Part shown: positions 1 through 9,324 of the stretch, in pieces | How positions within the stretch are numbered: the first letter of the stretch is position 1 | How the letters are laid out: the number at the start of each line of letters is the position of its first letter | NCBI RefSeq assembly: GCF_001584165.1 | Contig: NZ_CP013233.1 | Location: forward strand, 2,612,620-2,676,619 | Direction: 5' to 3' | DNA length: 64,000 nt | DNA from: Collimonas arenae | Lineage (GTDB): Bacteria > Pseudomonadota > Gammaproteobacteria > Burkholderiales > Burkholderiaceae_D | Position numbers and translations under genes: made by a program | The notes under the pieces: model-generated | The model's database searches: none | Told to the model about the DNA's origin: nothing | The model's input: only the letters and a program-made list of their open reading frames with translations

Positions 1-435
1 GATCATGAATGGTCAACCAGCGTGCTGGGCGCCGACGCCGTCGGCTGGGACTGGCTAGGCGCCAACCTGGACGACGGTTCGGCCTTGATGGCGTTCCAGA
101 TCCGCAACCGCAACGGTGAGCGGATCTGGTCCCATGCAACATTGCGCGACGCCAGCGGCAACGTCACTCAGTTCACCCCGGACCAGGTTGCATTCCAGCC
201 GCAACGCAACTGGCGCTCGCCGCGCACCGATGCCAGCTATCCGGTGCAAGCCATGTTGCGCACCGGGGCTATCGATTGGCAATTGATCCCGTTGCAGGAC
301 GACCAGGAACTGGATTCACGCGGCTCAACCGGCTCGGTATATTGGGAAGGCGCAGTGACCGTCAAGCGCGACGGCAAGCGCACCGGGCGCGGGTATCTGG
401 AATTGACCGGCTATCTAAAGCCGCTGAAATTCTAG
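1..435 (+). CDS. AttH/CrtC-type lipocalin-like protein, 3' part only
   Basis: The reading frame is open from base 1, so the gene starts upstream of the window and only the last 144 codons are present. The first residues are DHEWS, followed by GWDWLGANLDDGSALMAFQIR; the DHEWS...GWDW...L.DG..LM.FQ.R pattern is typical of the AttH/hydroxyneurosporene-synthase (CrtC) lipocalin-like family, and the last strand GYLELTGY fits its C-terminus. Known members are often exported or lipid-anchored and sit next to ABC exporter genes, which would lie outside the window. The enzyme activity is not predictable from this fragment. An internal ATG at 22 exists but would cut off the family motif, so it is not the start. 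Confidence 0.75.
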   Translation, partial: DHEWSTSVLGADAVGWDWLGANLDDGSALMAFQIRNRNGERIWSHATLRDASGNVTQFTPDQVAFQPQRNWRSPRTDASYPVQAMLRTGAIDWQLIPLQDDQELDSRGSTGSVYWEGAVTVKRDGKRTGRGYLELTGYLKPLKF

Positions 436-546
436 GAACTGACGTATCGCGGCCGCATCTAGGCGCACGGAAAGCCGTTGTTGCTTTTCAAAAAACAAGT
501 TATGGGCCACTATGTTGCCACTCTCTTACCTAAATGGAGTTTGACG

Positions 547-1566
547 ATGAATGCACGCAGCATTCTTGATCATTGGCATGACACCGGCGCATTGGATCAA
601 CAAGGCTATCGCCAGGCCTTGCGTGCGCTGCATCTGGCGCCGGACGCTGCGCGCTGGCGTCAGCTTGCGGCACGCCTTCTGCTGATCGGCGGCGTGCTAT
701 GCGTGCTAGCCGGCACCCTGATGTTGTTCGCATCCAACTGGCTCGCCTGGCCGCGATTGGCGCGGGTCGGCGCCGCCGAAACCGGCTGGCTGGCCTTGCT
801 AGTGTGGGCCTTCATGACGCGACCGGACAACCAAGCCCGACGCTGGGCGCTGTTTGCTGTCGCCACCATGACAGGCATCTGGCTAGCGGTAATCGGCCAG
901 GCTTACCAGACTGGCGCAGATGCCTGGCAGTTGTTCGCACTGTGGGCTGCGCTAGCGCTGCCATGGGCGCTGCTCGCCAATTTCGCGCCATTGTGGGGCT
1001 TATGGATCGTCATCGTCTCGCTAGCGCTACAACTTTGGCTGCCGCACGCGCCGTGGCGCTCCGCCCTCTCGGCATGGGATCCGTTCGACAATGCCAACCT
1101 GCCTCTGATCGGCTTCTGGCTGGCCGCGCTGGCCGTTGCAGAATGGCGGCAAAACGCAGCTGCACCATGGACTGCGCGTATCCTGCCGCGCCTGTTGGGA
1201 CTCGGATTGGCGCTGCTGCTGACAATCCAGGCCTGCATGATCCTGGCCGGCGAGCATCTGCATGCATTCGGTGAATATTCTCCGACTACTAACGGCCTGG
1301 TCCTGCTGCTGTGGCTGGCCTGCGTAGGCGCAGCGCTGTATTTCTATTCGCTGCGGCGCGACCTGTTGATGCTAGCCTTGCCGCTGTTTTCAGTGTGGGT
1401 CGCAGTGCTGGCCTGGATCGCCAATTTCACGCATGACAGTGGCTGGCTGTATCCGACAGCCTTGCTGGCCATCGGCGGCCTGGGCGGCATCGCCTGGTGG
1501 CTGCATGCACGGCACCGGCAATGGCAAACCGCATCGCGGTCGGCATTACAGGAGCTGGCGCCATGA
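547..1566 (+). CDS. DUF2157 membrane protein
   Basis: A 339-residue integral membrane protein with a soluble N-terminal segment of about 50 residues (NARSILDHWHDTGALDQQGY...) followed by about nine to ten hydrophobic helices. The N-terminal layout and helix-rich body match the DUF2157 family, whose function is unknown. I start it at the ATG at 547, preceded by GGAG, rather than at an earlier in-frame start at 478. Its TGA overlaps the ATG of the next gene (ATGA at 1563-1566), so it is translationally coupled to the DUF4401 gene. It is the first gene of a three-gene unit. Confidence 0.8.
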   Translation: MNARSILDHWHDTGALDQQGYRQALRALHLAPDAARWRQLAARLLLIGGVLCVLAGTLMLFASNWLAWPRLARVGAAETGWLALLVWAFMTRPDNQARRWALFAVATMTGIWLAVIGQAYQTGADAWQLFALWAALALPWALLANFAPLWGLWIVIVSLALQLWLPHAPWRSALSAWDPFDNANLPLIGFWLAALAVAEWRQNAAAPWTARILPRLLGLGLALLLTIQACMILAGEHLHAFGEYSPTTNGLVLLLWLACVGAALYFYSLRRDLLMLALPLFSVWVAVLAWIANFTHDSGWLYPTALLAIGGLGGIAWWLHARHRQWQTASRSALQELAP

Positions 1567-2651
1567 GCCAATCAATCAATGAGCTTGCGGGCTGGGACAG
1601 CGTGATAGCTGGCTTGCGCGACAGCGGCGCGTTGCGCCAGGATGCCGCGCTGCCTGAGCACGATGACAGTCTGCCCTGGTCCGTGATGATCCTGCAAACC
1701 ATTGCGGCCTGGATTACTGCCGCACTGCTGGTGGCGGCCGTGGTGGTGCCGGCCTTCATCGCCAGCAACGAAAGCGCGTGGCTGGTTTGCGGCGTGGTGC
1801 TGATGGCGCTTGCCATCGCCGTGATGCACTTCAACCAAAAATCGTTTTTCCTGCCGCAGATGGCGGTGCCAGTGGCGATTGCCGGCGCCGTGCTGGCCGG
1901 CTTTGGTCTCAAGCCGGATTCGTGGCAACTGACGACTTTCATACTGGCGCTGATCCTCTTCGCACTGGCCAGCCATCGCTTGCTGCGCTTCATTGCGGCC
2001 GGCGTCATGCTGGCGGTATTGTGGTACTGGATGACGCCATGGCTGGGACGCTATAGCTACAATCTGGAACAACCGACGGCCTGGGTCCGGCAACTTGCGC
2101 CGCTGCGCGACCTGCTGTTTTCGTTTGCGCTATGGTGGCTGTGGACACAGCCGCTGAACCGGCTCGGACTCGGCCCTGCGGTCTGGCAACCGCTGCGCCA
2201 CGCGCTATTATGGTTCTGGCTGGGCGTGCAAGTGTGGCAGGCCATCTTTTGGCACACGCTGTTCGGCGCACCCGCCGACGCCGATCAATGGCTGGCGCCA
2301 AATACGCTCTGGTTGGCCCACCGCTTGCTCGACCTGCTGCCCTTGCTGCTGGCAGTGGCCGCGACACTGCGGCACTCCCCCGGATTGAGTGCCAGAATCT
2401 GGCCGCTGGCGGTGCTGCTACCTCTCTGCGTCTTGTCGCCGGCACTGGCGACTGCGGCGCTGGTGCTATGGATCGGCTTGGCCGAAGGTCGCAGCTACCT
2501 GACCGCGCTTGGCATTGCCGCTGCGCTGGCGGGCTTCGGCGCCTTCTATTACAACCTGAGCTGGCCATTGCTGCATAAAGGATTGCTGCTGATGGCGAGC
2601 GGCGCCCTGCTGTTGCTGGTGTGGCTGTTCATGTCGAGGAGAACACCATGA
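1563..2651 (+). CDS. DUF4401 membrane protein
   Basis: A 362-residue polytopic membrane protein with about ten predicted helices after a short cytoplasmic N-terminus (MSQSINELAGWDSVIAGLRD). Proteins of this type (DUF4401) are regularly encoded between a DUF2157 gene and a GDYXXLXY gene, exactly the order here. Both ends overlap neighbours by four bases (ATGA at 1563 and at 2648), which implies a single mRNA and probably fixed stoichiometry of the three products in the inner membrane. No catalytic motif is visible and no function is established. Confidence 0.8.
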   Translation: MSQSINELAGWDSVIAGLRDSGALRQDAALPEHDDSLPWSVMILQTIAAWITAALLVAAVVVPAFIASNESAWLVCGVVLMALAIAVMHFNQKSFFLPQMAVPVAIAGAVLAGFGLKPDSWQLTTFILALILFALASHRLLRFIAAGVMLAVLWYWMTPWLGRYSYNLEQPTAWVRQLAPLRDLLFSFALWWLWTQPLNRLGLGPAVWQPLRHALLWFWLGVQVWQAIFWHTLFGAPADADQWLAPNTLWLAHRLLDLLPLLLAVAATLRHSPGLSARIWPLAVLLPLCVLSPALATAALVLWIGLAEGRSYLTALGIAAALAGFGAFYYNLSWPLLHKGLLLMASGALLLLVWLFMSRRTP

Positions 2652-3205
2652 AACGCTGGCACCTCCCGGCTTTCGTCATTGCCGCCGTGGCTACGCTGCT
2701 GCTACTCAACGGCATCGTCTGGCAGCACGAGCAAACCCTAAAACATGGCCGCGCAGTTCTGCTGCAGTTGCGCCCGGTCGATCCACGTTCGTTGATGCAA
2801 GGCGATTACATGGCGCTCGACTATCAACTGACACAACAAGTCGGGCAATTGCTGTCGACCACCAATGCCACTGCCGGCGAAGGGCAAGCTTTAGCGGTCA
2901 TGTTGCGCGCTGACGCAGACGGCGTCGCTCAGCTGCAGCGCATCGCCAAAGCCGGCGAACAAGCGCAAAGCGACGAAATCCTGTTACGCCTGAAATGGGA
3001 AAACAGCGGCGCTCGCTTGCCGAGCCAAAGTTACTTCTTCGCTGAAGGAGAAGGCGCACGTTTCGCCAAAGCCCGCTATGCCATATTCCGGGTGGCGAAT
3101 GACGGTACCGCATTGCTATCCGGCCTTGCCGATGAGCAGCACCTGCCGATTGCCGATCGAATCGATAAATCAGGCGTGTCCCAGGCTGGCGCCCGTGGCT
3201 CGTAA
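2648..3205 (+). CDS. GDYXXLXY domain protein
   Basis: A 185-residue protein with one N-terminal membrane anchor (residues 5-25) and an extracytoplasmic domain carrying the signature GDYMALDY at residues 52-59, which names the GDYXXLXY family. It is the last gene of the DUF2157-DUF4401-GDYXXLXY unit, starting inside the stop of the previous gene. The fold places the signature shortly after the anchor, following a VDPRSLMQ segment that is also conserved in the family. The function is unknown; a cell-envelope role together with the two membrane partners is inference. Confidence 0.8.
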   Translation: MKRWHLPAFVIAAVATLLLLNGIVWQHEQTLKHGRAVLLQLRPVDPRSLMQGDYMALDYQLTQQVGQLLSTTNATAGEGQALAVMLRADADGVAQLQRIAKAGEQAQSDEILLRLKWENSGARLPSQSYFFAEGEGARFAKARYAIFRVANDGTALLSGLADEQHLPIADRIDKSGVSQAGARGS

Positions 3206-3282
3206 CCCAAAGAAACGCAGTGAAACATTTACCGCAACGCAATACTTGAGCTATTATTAACATTTCCTCTTTTACAAAAAAT

Positions 3283-4673
3283 ATGAAACGTTCTCAAATA
3301 GCCATCGCCGTCAGCGTCGTCGTACTTGCGTGGGTTGCCGTAGTTCCGGGTCTGGTCGGCATGCGCGCCGAAGCCGAACTAGGCAAAATCGATCAGGACG
3401 GGTTGAGCACCAGTTCCCTGCCGATCAGTGCCAAGCTAGCCTCGTTCCAGCGCGGCTGGTTCTCGTCGACAGCCAAGACCGAGTATGCGATTTCAATGGG
3501 TGCACAGCCAATCCGCCTGGCGGTAACGCATCAGATCAATCAGTTCGCCATTCCGTTTTACCGTTGGGCCAAGATCACGCACACAATTGCGCTGGTCGAT
3601 GACAAGGGAGTGGAAACGCCGTTGCCGGTCAAGCTCGACGCCAGCACCGACAAGCTGTTCTTCGGCGGCCTGTCGACCAATGTTGCTGCGCCGGAAATCA
3701 ATTGGCAAAACCAGGAAGGCCTGCATATCGTTGGCAAAAACCTGAACTTGAACTTCCATGGGAAAAGCGGTGAAACGCAAAATACGAACTCAACCTGCCA
3801 TCCCTCAGCGCCACTACTGCGGCCACTCAGATCAACGTCAATCTGAGCAATCTCAATCTGAGCGGCACCTACAAGGATGAAAAGAGCGCCACCGATACCT
3901 GGAAACAGGACGGCCGCATCAAGCTGGACAGTGTCGAGGCAACCAGAAACGGTAACGCCTTCCTGAAACTGCAAAACCTGGTCTTGGATACCGACCTGAA
4001 AGACCACGGCAACAATTTCGATCTGGTCTACCAGACCAAGATCGACAAGAGCCTGTTCGGCGATGCCAATGGCGTTGTCGCCGACGACATCCACTTCGAC
4101 TTTTCCTACCTCAATCTGAACAAGGATGCGCTGCTGAAAATCCAGGCAGCTTCCAAGGCGTTCTATGAAGATATGGCAAAAACCCAGCCAGCTGCCGGCG
4201 CAGATGCTGCCGCAGTTGCAGCGGCGGGTGACGATAGCACCGACGCCAAGCTGGCCCAGCAAAAGGCGCATATGGCCGTGCTGATGCAGCACGCTGGCGA
4301 ACTGGTCGCCAGCTCGCCAGGCTTCCGCATCGATCGCCTCAGCCTGAAGACACCTAACGGCGACGTAGCCGGCAACTTTGAGGTCAACCTGGATGGTAAA
4401 GGCCTGGCGCCGGACGCGTTGAAGGGCGACAACGTGATGGCGCTGCTGAAGGAAAGAATTTCCGGCAAAGGTTCGCTGACGCTCGCGCGTGACGTGTTCC
4501 TCAATGCATTCGAACAGAAAAATGCCGCAGCGCCCGCCCAGCGGCAAATGAAGGAAAACCAGTTGAAGATGTATGTCGACCAAGGCTATATCAAGGACGA
4601 CGGCAAGCAATTGTCGCTGGAATCGACATTCGGTCCGCAAGGTGTCGCCATCAACGGCAAGCGCATCATGTAA
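3283..4673 (+). CDS. DUF945 (YdgA-like) protein, frameshifted
   Basis: The N-terminal part (signal/anchor MKRSQIAIAVSVVVLAWVAV, then FQRGWFSSTAKTEY) and the C-terminal part (reading from about 3780, KYELNLPSLSATTAATQ..., to the stop at 4673) lie in two frames. Together they make a 463-residue DUF945/YdgA-type periplasmic protein; E. coli YdgA is about 500 residues. The break is repaired by one extra A in the AAAA run at 3779-3782 (ETQNTN becomes ETQKYELNL). The family is exported and membrane-anchored with no settled function. The same type of break occurs in many genes of this window, so a sequence error is more likely than a true pseudogene. Confidence 0.75.
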
Positions 4674-4702
4674 CTCCGACTTGCCGAAGAAAGACGAAAA
4701 TC

Positions 4703-4738
4703 AGCCCTGCCCGGTTATTGCAACCCGGCGGGGCTTTT
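4703..4738 (+). terminator. Intrinsic terminator after the DUF945 gene
   Basis: AGCCCTGCCCGG and CCCGGCGGGGCT form an imperfect GC-rich stem with a short loop, followed by TTTT. It lies 30 bases after the DUF945 stop and overlaps the 3' end of the convergent LysR gene. Confidence 0.6.
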
Positions 4739-5632
4739 CTCAGGTGCGTCGTTTTTTAGGCTTTCATCGTTTTCGGTGTACACCTCGACGATTGCATCCG
4801 CCACCGCACGCACCCGCGCCGTGCGGTTCAGGTCGCCATGCAATACCAACCAGACATCATACGCTTCAGTGCGGTGCGGCCAGATGCGCACAAGTTGCGG
4901 ATCGAGATCGGCCATGTGGATCGGCAACTCGCCAATACCAAGCCCTGCGCGCACTCCCTCAATCAGCATCAGGCCGGAATTGACTTCCAGCGCAACGCGC
5001 GCGTTCCCTATCGACTCGCCGCACAAGGCCTCACTCTGGGATGGCGAAATACTGCTCTGATAGATCACCAAATCGTGTCCAGCCAGCGCCGTATCGGGTT
5101 GCGGTTCGCCGTGCGTCTTCAGATAACTTTTAGAGGCGTACAAACCCACTTCGCGTCGCGTCAGGTGACGCGAAATCAGATCCGGACTGCTGGGACGCAA
5201 GGTGCGTACCGCCAGGTCCGCTTCACGCCGGGTCAGGTTCGATAACTGGGTGGAAGTACTCATTACCACCCGGATATCGGGATGCAATGCGCGCAGGCGC
5301 TGCAACGCAAGGAACAGATAGTGCTTGGCCATAGTGTCGGTGGCCGCTACCCGCACCACGCCGCAGAGGCGATCGTCGATGCCCTGCATCTGCCGCTGCA
5401 GCTGATCGGCCGCCAGCTCCATACGCTCCGCCGCGGTAAAGGCCAATTCCCCGGCCGGGGTCGGCACATAGCCAGCGGGCGTACGCAAGAACAGGCGCGC
5501 ACCGAGCGATTGCTCCATCGCGGCCAGTCGTCGCCCGACGGTAGCCTGGTCGACTTGCAGCAAAGTTGCCGCGCCACGCAGGGTGCCGACGCGATAAATG
5601 CCGAGGAAAATCCTGGCGTTATCCCAATCCAT
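4715..5632 (-). CDS. LysR-family transcriptional regulator
   Basis: A 305-residue LysR regulator. The N-terminal winged helix-turn-helix (MDWDNARIFLGIYRVGTLRG, then QVDQATVGRRLAAMEQSLGARLF) is clear and is followed by a substrate-binding domain of about 210 residues. I start it at the ATG at 5632, behind a GGAAAGA ribosome site, not at the upstream in-frame start at 5701. The MDWDNARIFL opening resembles the subgroup that controls divergent transporter or oxidoreductase genes. It is divergent from an MFS exporter gene, with a palindrome between them that is a likely binding site. The effector is unknown. Confidence 0.85.
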   Translation of the reverse strand: MDWDNARIFLGIYRVGTLRGAATLLQVDQATVGRRLAAMEQSLGARLFLRTPAGYVPTPAGELAFTAAERMELAADQLQRQMQGIDDRLCGVVRVAATDTMAKHYLFLALQRLRALHPDIRVVMSTSTQLSNLTRREADLAVRTLRPSSPDLISRHLTRREVGLYASKSYLKTHGEPQPDTALAGHDLVIYQSSISPSQSEALCGESIGNARVALEVNSGLMLIEGVRAGLGIGELPIHMADLDPQLVRIWPHRTEAYDVWLVLHGDLNRTARVRAVADAIVEVYTENDESLKNDAPEKSPAGLQ

Positions 5633-5714
5633 GTTCTTTCCAGTCTTGCCTGTCAGCGCTTGTCGAAAGTTTCGTAGACGCAGCTGATGTCGGCGATGCA
5701 AACAAAATAAGCAT

Positions 5715-5730
5715 GATGCATTTTTGCATC
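5715..5730. promoter_or_regulatory. Palindromic operator candidate between lysR and MFS gene
   Basis: GATGCA-TTTT-TGCATC is a perfect 6+6 inverted repeat with a 4-base spacer; a third GATGCA half-site lies at 5695-5700. It sits in the 194-base divergent intergenic region, 83 bases from the LysR start and 97 from the MFS start, the expected place for a LysR regulatory site. Confidence 0.5.
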
Positions 5731-5826
5731 TATGCGCCGAAATTATACGGCTTTATTACATCACTGGCGGACACTATGATGCTGGTTTGGCGCACTGCCG
5801 CACCAGCTATCCAGGAGAAATACGTC

Positions 5827-7221
5827 ATGTCCGCCCCCTGCCCCATTCCGGCCAAGCCGTCCGCAGCCACCCATCCCACCACGCCCGGCCTGCTGCCATT
5901 GATCACGCTGGCTATCGGTTTCGTGATGGCGATGCTGGATGTGACGGCCGTCAACGTCGCCCTGTCCGACATTTCGCATAGCCTGTCAACGCCGCTCAGC
6001 GGCTTGGTCTGGGTGGTCGATGGCTACACGTTGACGTTTGCGGCACTATTGCTGGTTGGCGGTGCGCTGGCCGACCGCTACGGCGCCAAGGTGATCTACC
6101 TGACGGGCCTGGCAGTGTTCATGGTTGGTTCCTTGTTTTGCGGCGCCGCCCCTAGCGGTAATGCACTGATCGCCGCCCGCATGCTGCAGGGCGTCGGCTC
6201 GGCGCTCTTCATGCCGAGCTCGCTGAGTTTGCTGACCCACGCTTATGAAGACGATCGCGTCCGCGCCCGCATGCTCGGCACCTGGTCCGCCATCGTAGCG
6301 GTGGCGGCAGCAATGGGGCCGCTGGTGGGTGGCATACTGGTCGACCGCTTCGGCTGGCGCAGCGTATTCCTGATCAACGTTCCGGTCGGGCTGCTCGGCA
6401 TGTTCATGGCGCACATGCTGATTCCCGCCGCCCCTAAACACTGGCGTGCATTGACCATTTTCAGCCATGCGTTGGGCATTACCGCGCTGGCCGCCCTGTG
6501 CTTCGCGCTGATCGAAGGCCCGGTTTATGGGTGGACCTCGGCGCCGATCCTGACGGCGGCAGCTGTGTTGCTGATTGCCGCCGGCGCCCTGGTGCAGCGC
6601 GAACGACGCGGCGCCGAGCCACTGCTACCGCGCGCACTGTTCGCCACGCCGCGCTTTGCCGCTTCCAACCTGATCGGCTTCCTGATCAATTTCGGTGTCT
6701 TCGGCCAGTTGTTCCTGCTCAGCCTGTACCTGCAGCAAGCACGCGGCAGCGATGCGCTGCACACCGGCATGCAGTTGTTGCCGATGATGGCGGTGTTCTC
6801 TTTCGGGAATCTGCTGTCGGGTCGCATCACCGTGCGCTGGGGTACCCGTGTACCGATGCTCGGCGGCTTGCTGCTGGCGACCTTGATGGCTGTCGTGCTG
6901 ACCACCACCACGTCGCACACGCCCTACCCACTGTTCGCGCTGGGCGTAGCCATCGCCAACTGGGGCGTCGGCATCGCGATTCCGGCGATGACGACCACCG
7001 TCATGCAAGTCGCCGGACGCAGTCACGCCAACAGCGCGGCCGCAGCATTGAACGCCAATCGTCAGATCGGCGCGCTGGTCGGCGTCGCCATTGTCGGCAG
7101 TATCCTGCATGCCGTCACGACCTGGGATAGCCGCATGCCATTTGCCTTCAGCGTCATCGGATTATCGTATTGCGCGGCGGCGCTGCTGGTCTGGCGTTTC
7201 ATCAGTGGACCGGCCAAATAA
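5827..7221 (+). CDS. MFS drug-efflux transporter (DHA2, EmrB/QacA type)
   Basis: A 464-residue major facilitator with about 14 hydrophobic segments. Motifs seen: MLDVTAVNVALSDI in helix 1 (typical DHA2 motif), GGALADRYGAK (motif A) and GPLVGGILVDRFGWRSVFLI (motif C, then the loop). The family exports hydrophobic or cationic compounds by proton antiport across the inner membrane. I start it at ATG 5827 behind AGGAG. It is divergent from a LysR regulator that probably controls it. There is no adjacent EmrA-type periplasmic adaptor, so it may act alone. The substrate cannot be predicted. Confidence 0.85.
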   Translation: MSAPCPIPAKPSAATHPTTPGLLPLITLAIGFVMAMLDVTAVNVALSDISHSLSTPLSGLVWVVDGYTLTFAALLLVGGALADRYGAKVIYLTGLAVFMVGSLFCGAAPSGNALIAARMLQGVGSALFMPSSLSLLTHAYEDDRVRARMLGTWSAIVAVAAAMGPLVGGILVDRFGWRSVFLINVPVGLLGMFMAHMLIPAAPKHWRALTIFSHALGITALAALCFALIEGPVYGWTSAPILTAAAVLLIAAGALVQRERRGAEPLLPRALFATPRFAASNLIGFLINFGVFGQLFLLSLYLQQARGSDALHTGMQLLPMMAVFSFGNLLSGRITVRWGTRVPMLGGLLLATLMAVVLTTTTSHTPYPLFALGVAIANWGVGIAIPAMTTTVMQVAGRSHANSAAAALNANRQIGALVGVAIVGSILHAVTTWDSRMPFAFSVIGLSYCAAALLVWRFISGPAK

Positions 7222-7449
7222 GATAGAAAAAGTCCCGGCATGCATTGCGTGCATATCGGTAACTGTGTCCCCGTCACACCAGGATGGACCTTGATTGCGT
7301 TGTTGTCGGCTTGTGGATTTCGTTGACGCCGCCACAGGCCTTTAACTTACAGCGGAATTTGAATAACGTCTGAAAGATGATACATTTGAGATATCACCTT
7401 TCTCACCACGGTCTCGGTCCAACCTGATGTTTTTCTTCTTGGGAGACGC

Positions 7450-7853
7450 ATGAAAATCCACCTCTACGTTCACTTCCATTTCTGGCCCCGTTTTTCGCCA
7501 CAATGATTCTGGCCGGCTGCGTCATGCAACCGCCACAATCCAGCATGCGCAGCAGCTATACCCCGCCTCCGCGCAGCAGCGCACCGGTACAACAGGAAGC
7601 GCCGGTATCGCTGTCTGAATCGCTCGACCCATCCGAACAGATCGTTGACATGCCGCCGCAATCGGGCGGTCGGAAAAACGGCGAGTTATCGGATCTGGTG
7701 GAACGCATGGCGAGGAAAAACGCCTGCACGCCGGCAACTGGCGCGACACTGATCGCCAAGACCAGCGGCGCCGAAACCTACCAAGTCAGTTGCCAGGATG
7801 GCCAGCAGCAGATCTACAAGTGTGAACTGCGGCAATGCCGCATGATGAACTGA
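7450..7853 (+). CDS. Small lipoprotein, frameshifted in the signal peptide
   Basis: From the ATG at 7450 the frame closes after 18 codons, but the next frame carries a perfect continuation. Restoring one C near 7467 gives a lipoprotein signal MKIHLYRSLPFLAPFFATM ending in the lipobox LAGC, then a 110-residue mature part rich in P and S (PPQSSMRSSYTPPPRSS), a middle DLVERMARKNACTP and a C-terminal ISCQDG-like segment with paired cysteines (VSCQDGQQQIYKCELRQC). Full length would be 134 residues. Function unknown; outer-membrane lipoprotein by inference. An alternative is the shorter ATG at 7503, but that leaves no workable signal peptide. Confidence 0.6.
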
Positions 7854-7876
7854 ATCCACATCGACGGGCGGCTTCT

Positions 7877-8020
7877 ATGAAAACAGCATTGGGAATACTT
7901 GCCATCATTTCGCTGCTGACGGGCTGCGCGTTTCCAAACCTGAAGTGCGACGATCCCGATGTCCGGCCAGCATGGTGCGATGATACCGGCGGCATGATTG
8001 GCGGCTCGCATTCCAAATGA
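7877..8020 (+). CDS. Very small lipoprotein
   Basis: A 47-residue product with an N-terminal signal MKTALGILAIISLLTGC whose lipobox LTGC predicts lipidation at Cys17, then a short mature part containing two further cysteines (KCDDPDVRPAWCDD) and a glycine-rich end. It lies 23 bases after the preceding lipoprotein gene and is probably co-transcribed with it. Function unknown. Confidence 0.6.
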   Translation: MKTALGILAIISLLTGCAFPNLKCDDPDVRPAWCDDTGGMIGGSHSK

Positions 8021-8067
8021 GGCGTGAGCCGCCGATTATTTTTGCTAAAACTGGTGTGACCGTAGCC

Positions 8068-8681
8068 TCAAACGGGAGGCGCGGCGACAAACTCCGCCAA
8101 TTGCTCGGCTTGCTCGGAAAATGCCTGCAGCAACGGATGATCTGCAACCTTGACTAAGCCCGGCAGCATCATCTGCGTGAACTGCCACGCCACCGCAACT
8201 GATACACCAGCTTGATTGATGTTGTTGCTGTCCACTGCCAAAGGCTTGCTGCGCAGTTCCTGCTCCAGAGCCTGATAGGCGGCAAACAACTGCCCTGCAC
8301 GCGATCAACCCAAGGTTCGTGTTGTTTCTCGGCCGGCCGCAGGTTGCGCTCATAAACAATCTGCACACTCTTCTCGCAAGCCGCCAGCGACAGGCCGATC
8401 ACGCGCAATACATGCTGGCGCTCGCCAATAGCGGCGGGCATCAGGCTCTTGCGCGGCGCAGCCAGCGCTTCGGCATAATCCAGGATCAGGCTGGATTCCA
8501 TTAACACCTCGCCATCGTCGCATACCAGCGAAGGCGCTTTGACCACAGGATTGATTTGGCGGAATTGTTCGAAGGTGCTGAACACCGAAATAGAACGATG
8601 CTCGAACGGAATGCCAAGCAGTTGCAAAGATATCGCGACACGGCGAACGTAAGGTGAATCGAGCATACCGATGAGCTGCAT
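8068..8681 (-). CDS. Glutathione S-transferase family protein, frameshifted
   Basis: The N-terminal thioredoxin-like domain (MQLIGMLDSPYVRRVAISLQ, with the SPYVRRV active-site region and ESSLILDYAE for glutathione contact) is followed by an alpha-helical domain that continues in another frame from about 8290 (QLFAAYQALEQEL... to VAAPPV). Restoring one base in the CCC run at 8293-8295 gives VQGQLFAAYQALEQEL and a 204-residue GST, the usual length. Glutathione-dependent detoxification or reductase chemistry is the family role; the substrate is unknown. The gene is convergent with the small lipoprotein genes. Confidence 0.75.
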
Positions 8682-8834
8682 GTTTTTCCCTTTGGTTATA
8701 TAGGACCGGTATGCGTCAAACGCTTGTCGGACGCCATCGCCTGGTCAAATTTATCAGAGGGAAATCCTAGCATGAAAATACCAGGATGATTTGGCACCGA
8801 CGTGCATAGATGCACTTTGCTGGCCTTGCGCCGT

Positions 8835-9059
8835 CTAGCTTTGCGAATCGATCCAGATCCGCGCCCATTCATCACCGAGATAGAGCGCCTCGGCTGCGCT
8901 AACCGTCGCAACTGGCGGTTCAAACGTTTGTTCAATTGCCCGATCCGGGCCTGAGTTTGCGACGATGACGATCACCACGCCGAACGTGCCGTTGACGTGC
9001 ACGCTGATTTTCGGCGTGTACCTGAAATTCCCATACTCGCATTGCGCAGCGAACGGCAT
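8835..9059 (-). CDS. Small hypothetical protein
   Basis: A 74-residue ORF (MPFAAQCEYGNFRYTPKISV... ending DEWARIWIDSQS). The composition is balanced and the EALYLGDEWARIWID ending looks like a real small domain, similar in style to short DUF proteins of Burkholderia. The ribosome-binding site is weak. I cannot assign it. Confidence 0.4.
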   Translation of the reverse strand: MPFAAQCEYGNFRYTPKISVHVNGTFGVVIVIVANSGPDRAIEQTFEPPVATVSAAEALYLGDEWARIWIDSQS

Positions 9060-9138
9060 AACTTTAGCAATAAGAATTCAAACTCGATTACTCCACCACG
9101 GTTCGACTCGATACCGTCCGGAACAGCGCGCAATTGCA

Positions 9139-9324
9139 TCATGCTTCTTGCGGCTCGCGCTTGCTGGGAGCGGAGTAGATATCAATGCATTTGAACGTAT
9201 CCGCATACTGCTTCGGATCACCGCCCGCTTCCAGGCATTTCTTGAACTCGACCGCCTCGCCAGTGCTGTCGAACTCGTAAGCCAGTCCTTTAAAAATGAC
9301 GGTCGCATCATTAAGCCTTACCAT
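9139..9324 (-). CDS. Small hypothetical protein
   Basis: A 61-residue ORF starting MVRLNDATVIFKGLAYEFDS, with a strong AGGAG site 6 bases before the ATG. The charged, soluble sequence contains EFKKCLEAGGDPKQYAD. Its ATG shares one base with the stop of a possible upstream frame (TAATG), suggesting coupling. No family recognised. Confidence 0.5.
   Translation of the reverse strand: MVRLNDATVIFKGLAYEFDSTGEAVEFKKCLEAGGDPKQYADTFKCIDIYSAPSKREPQEA

Noticed and set aside
3558..4640. Long open frame of 360 codons on the minus strand across the DUF945 gene
   Set aside because: Its sequence has no recognisable domain, and the plus strand carries a clear family protein. The length results from GC-biased codon use opposite a real gene.
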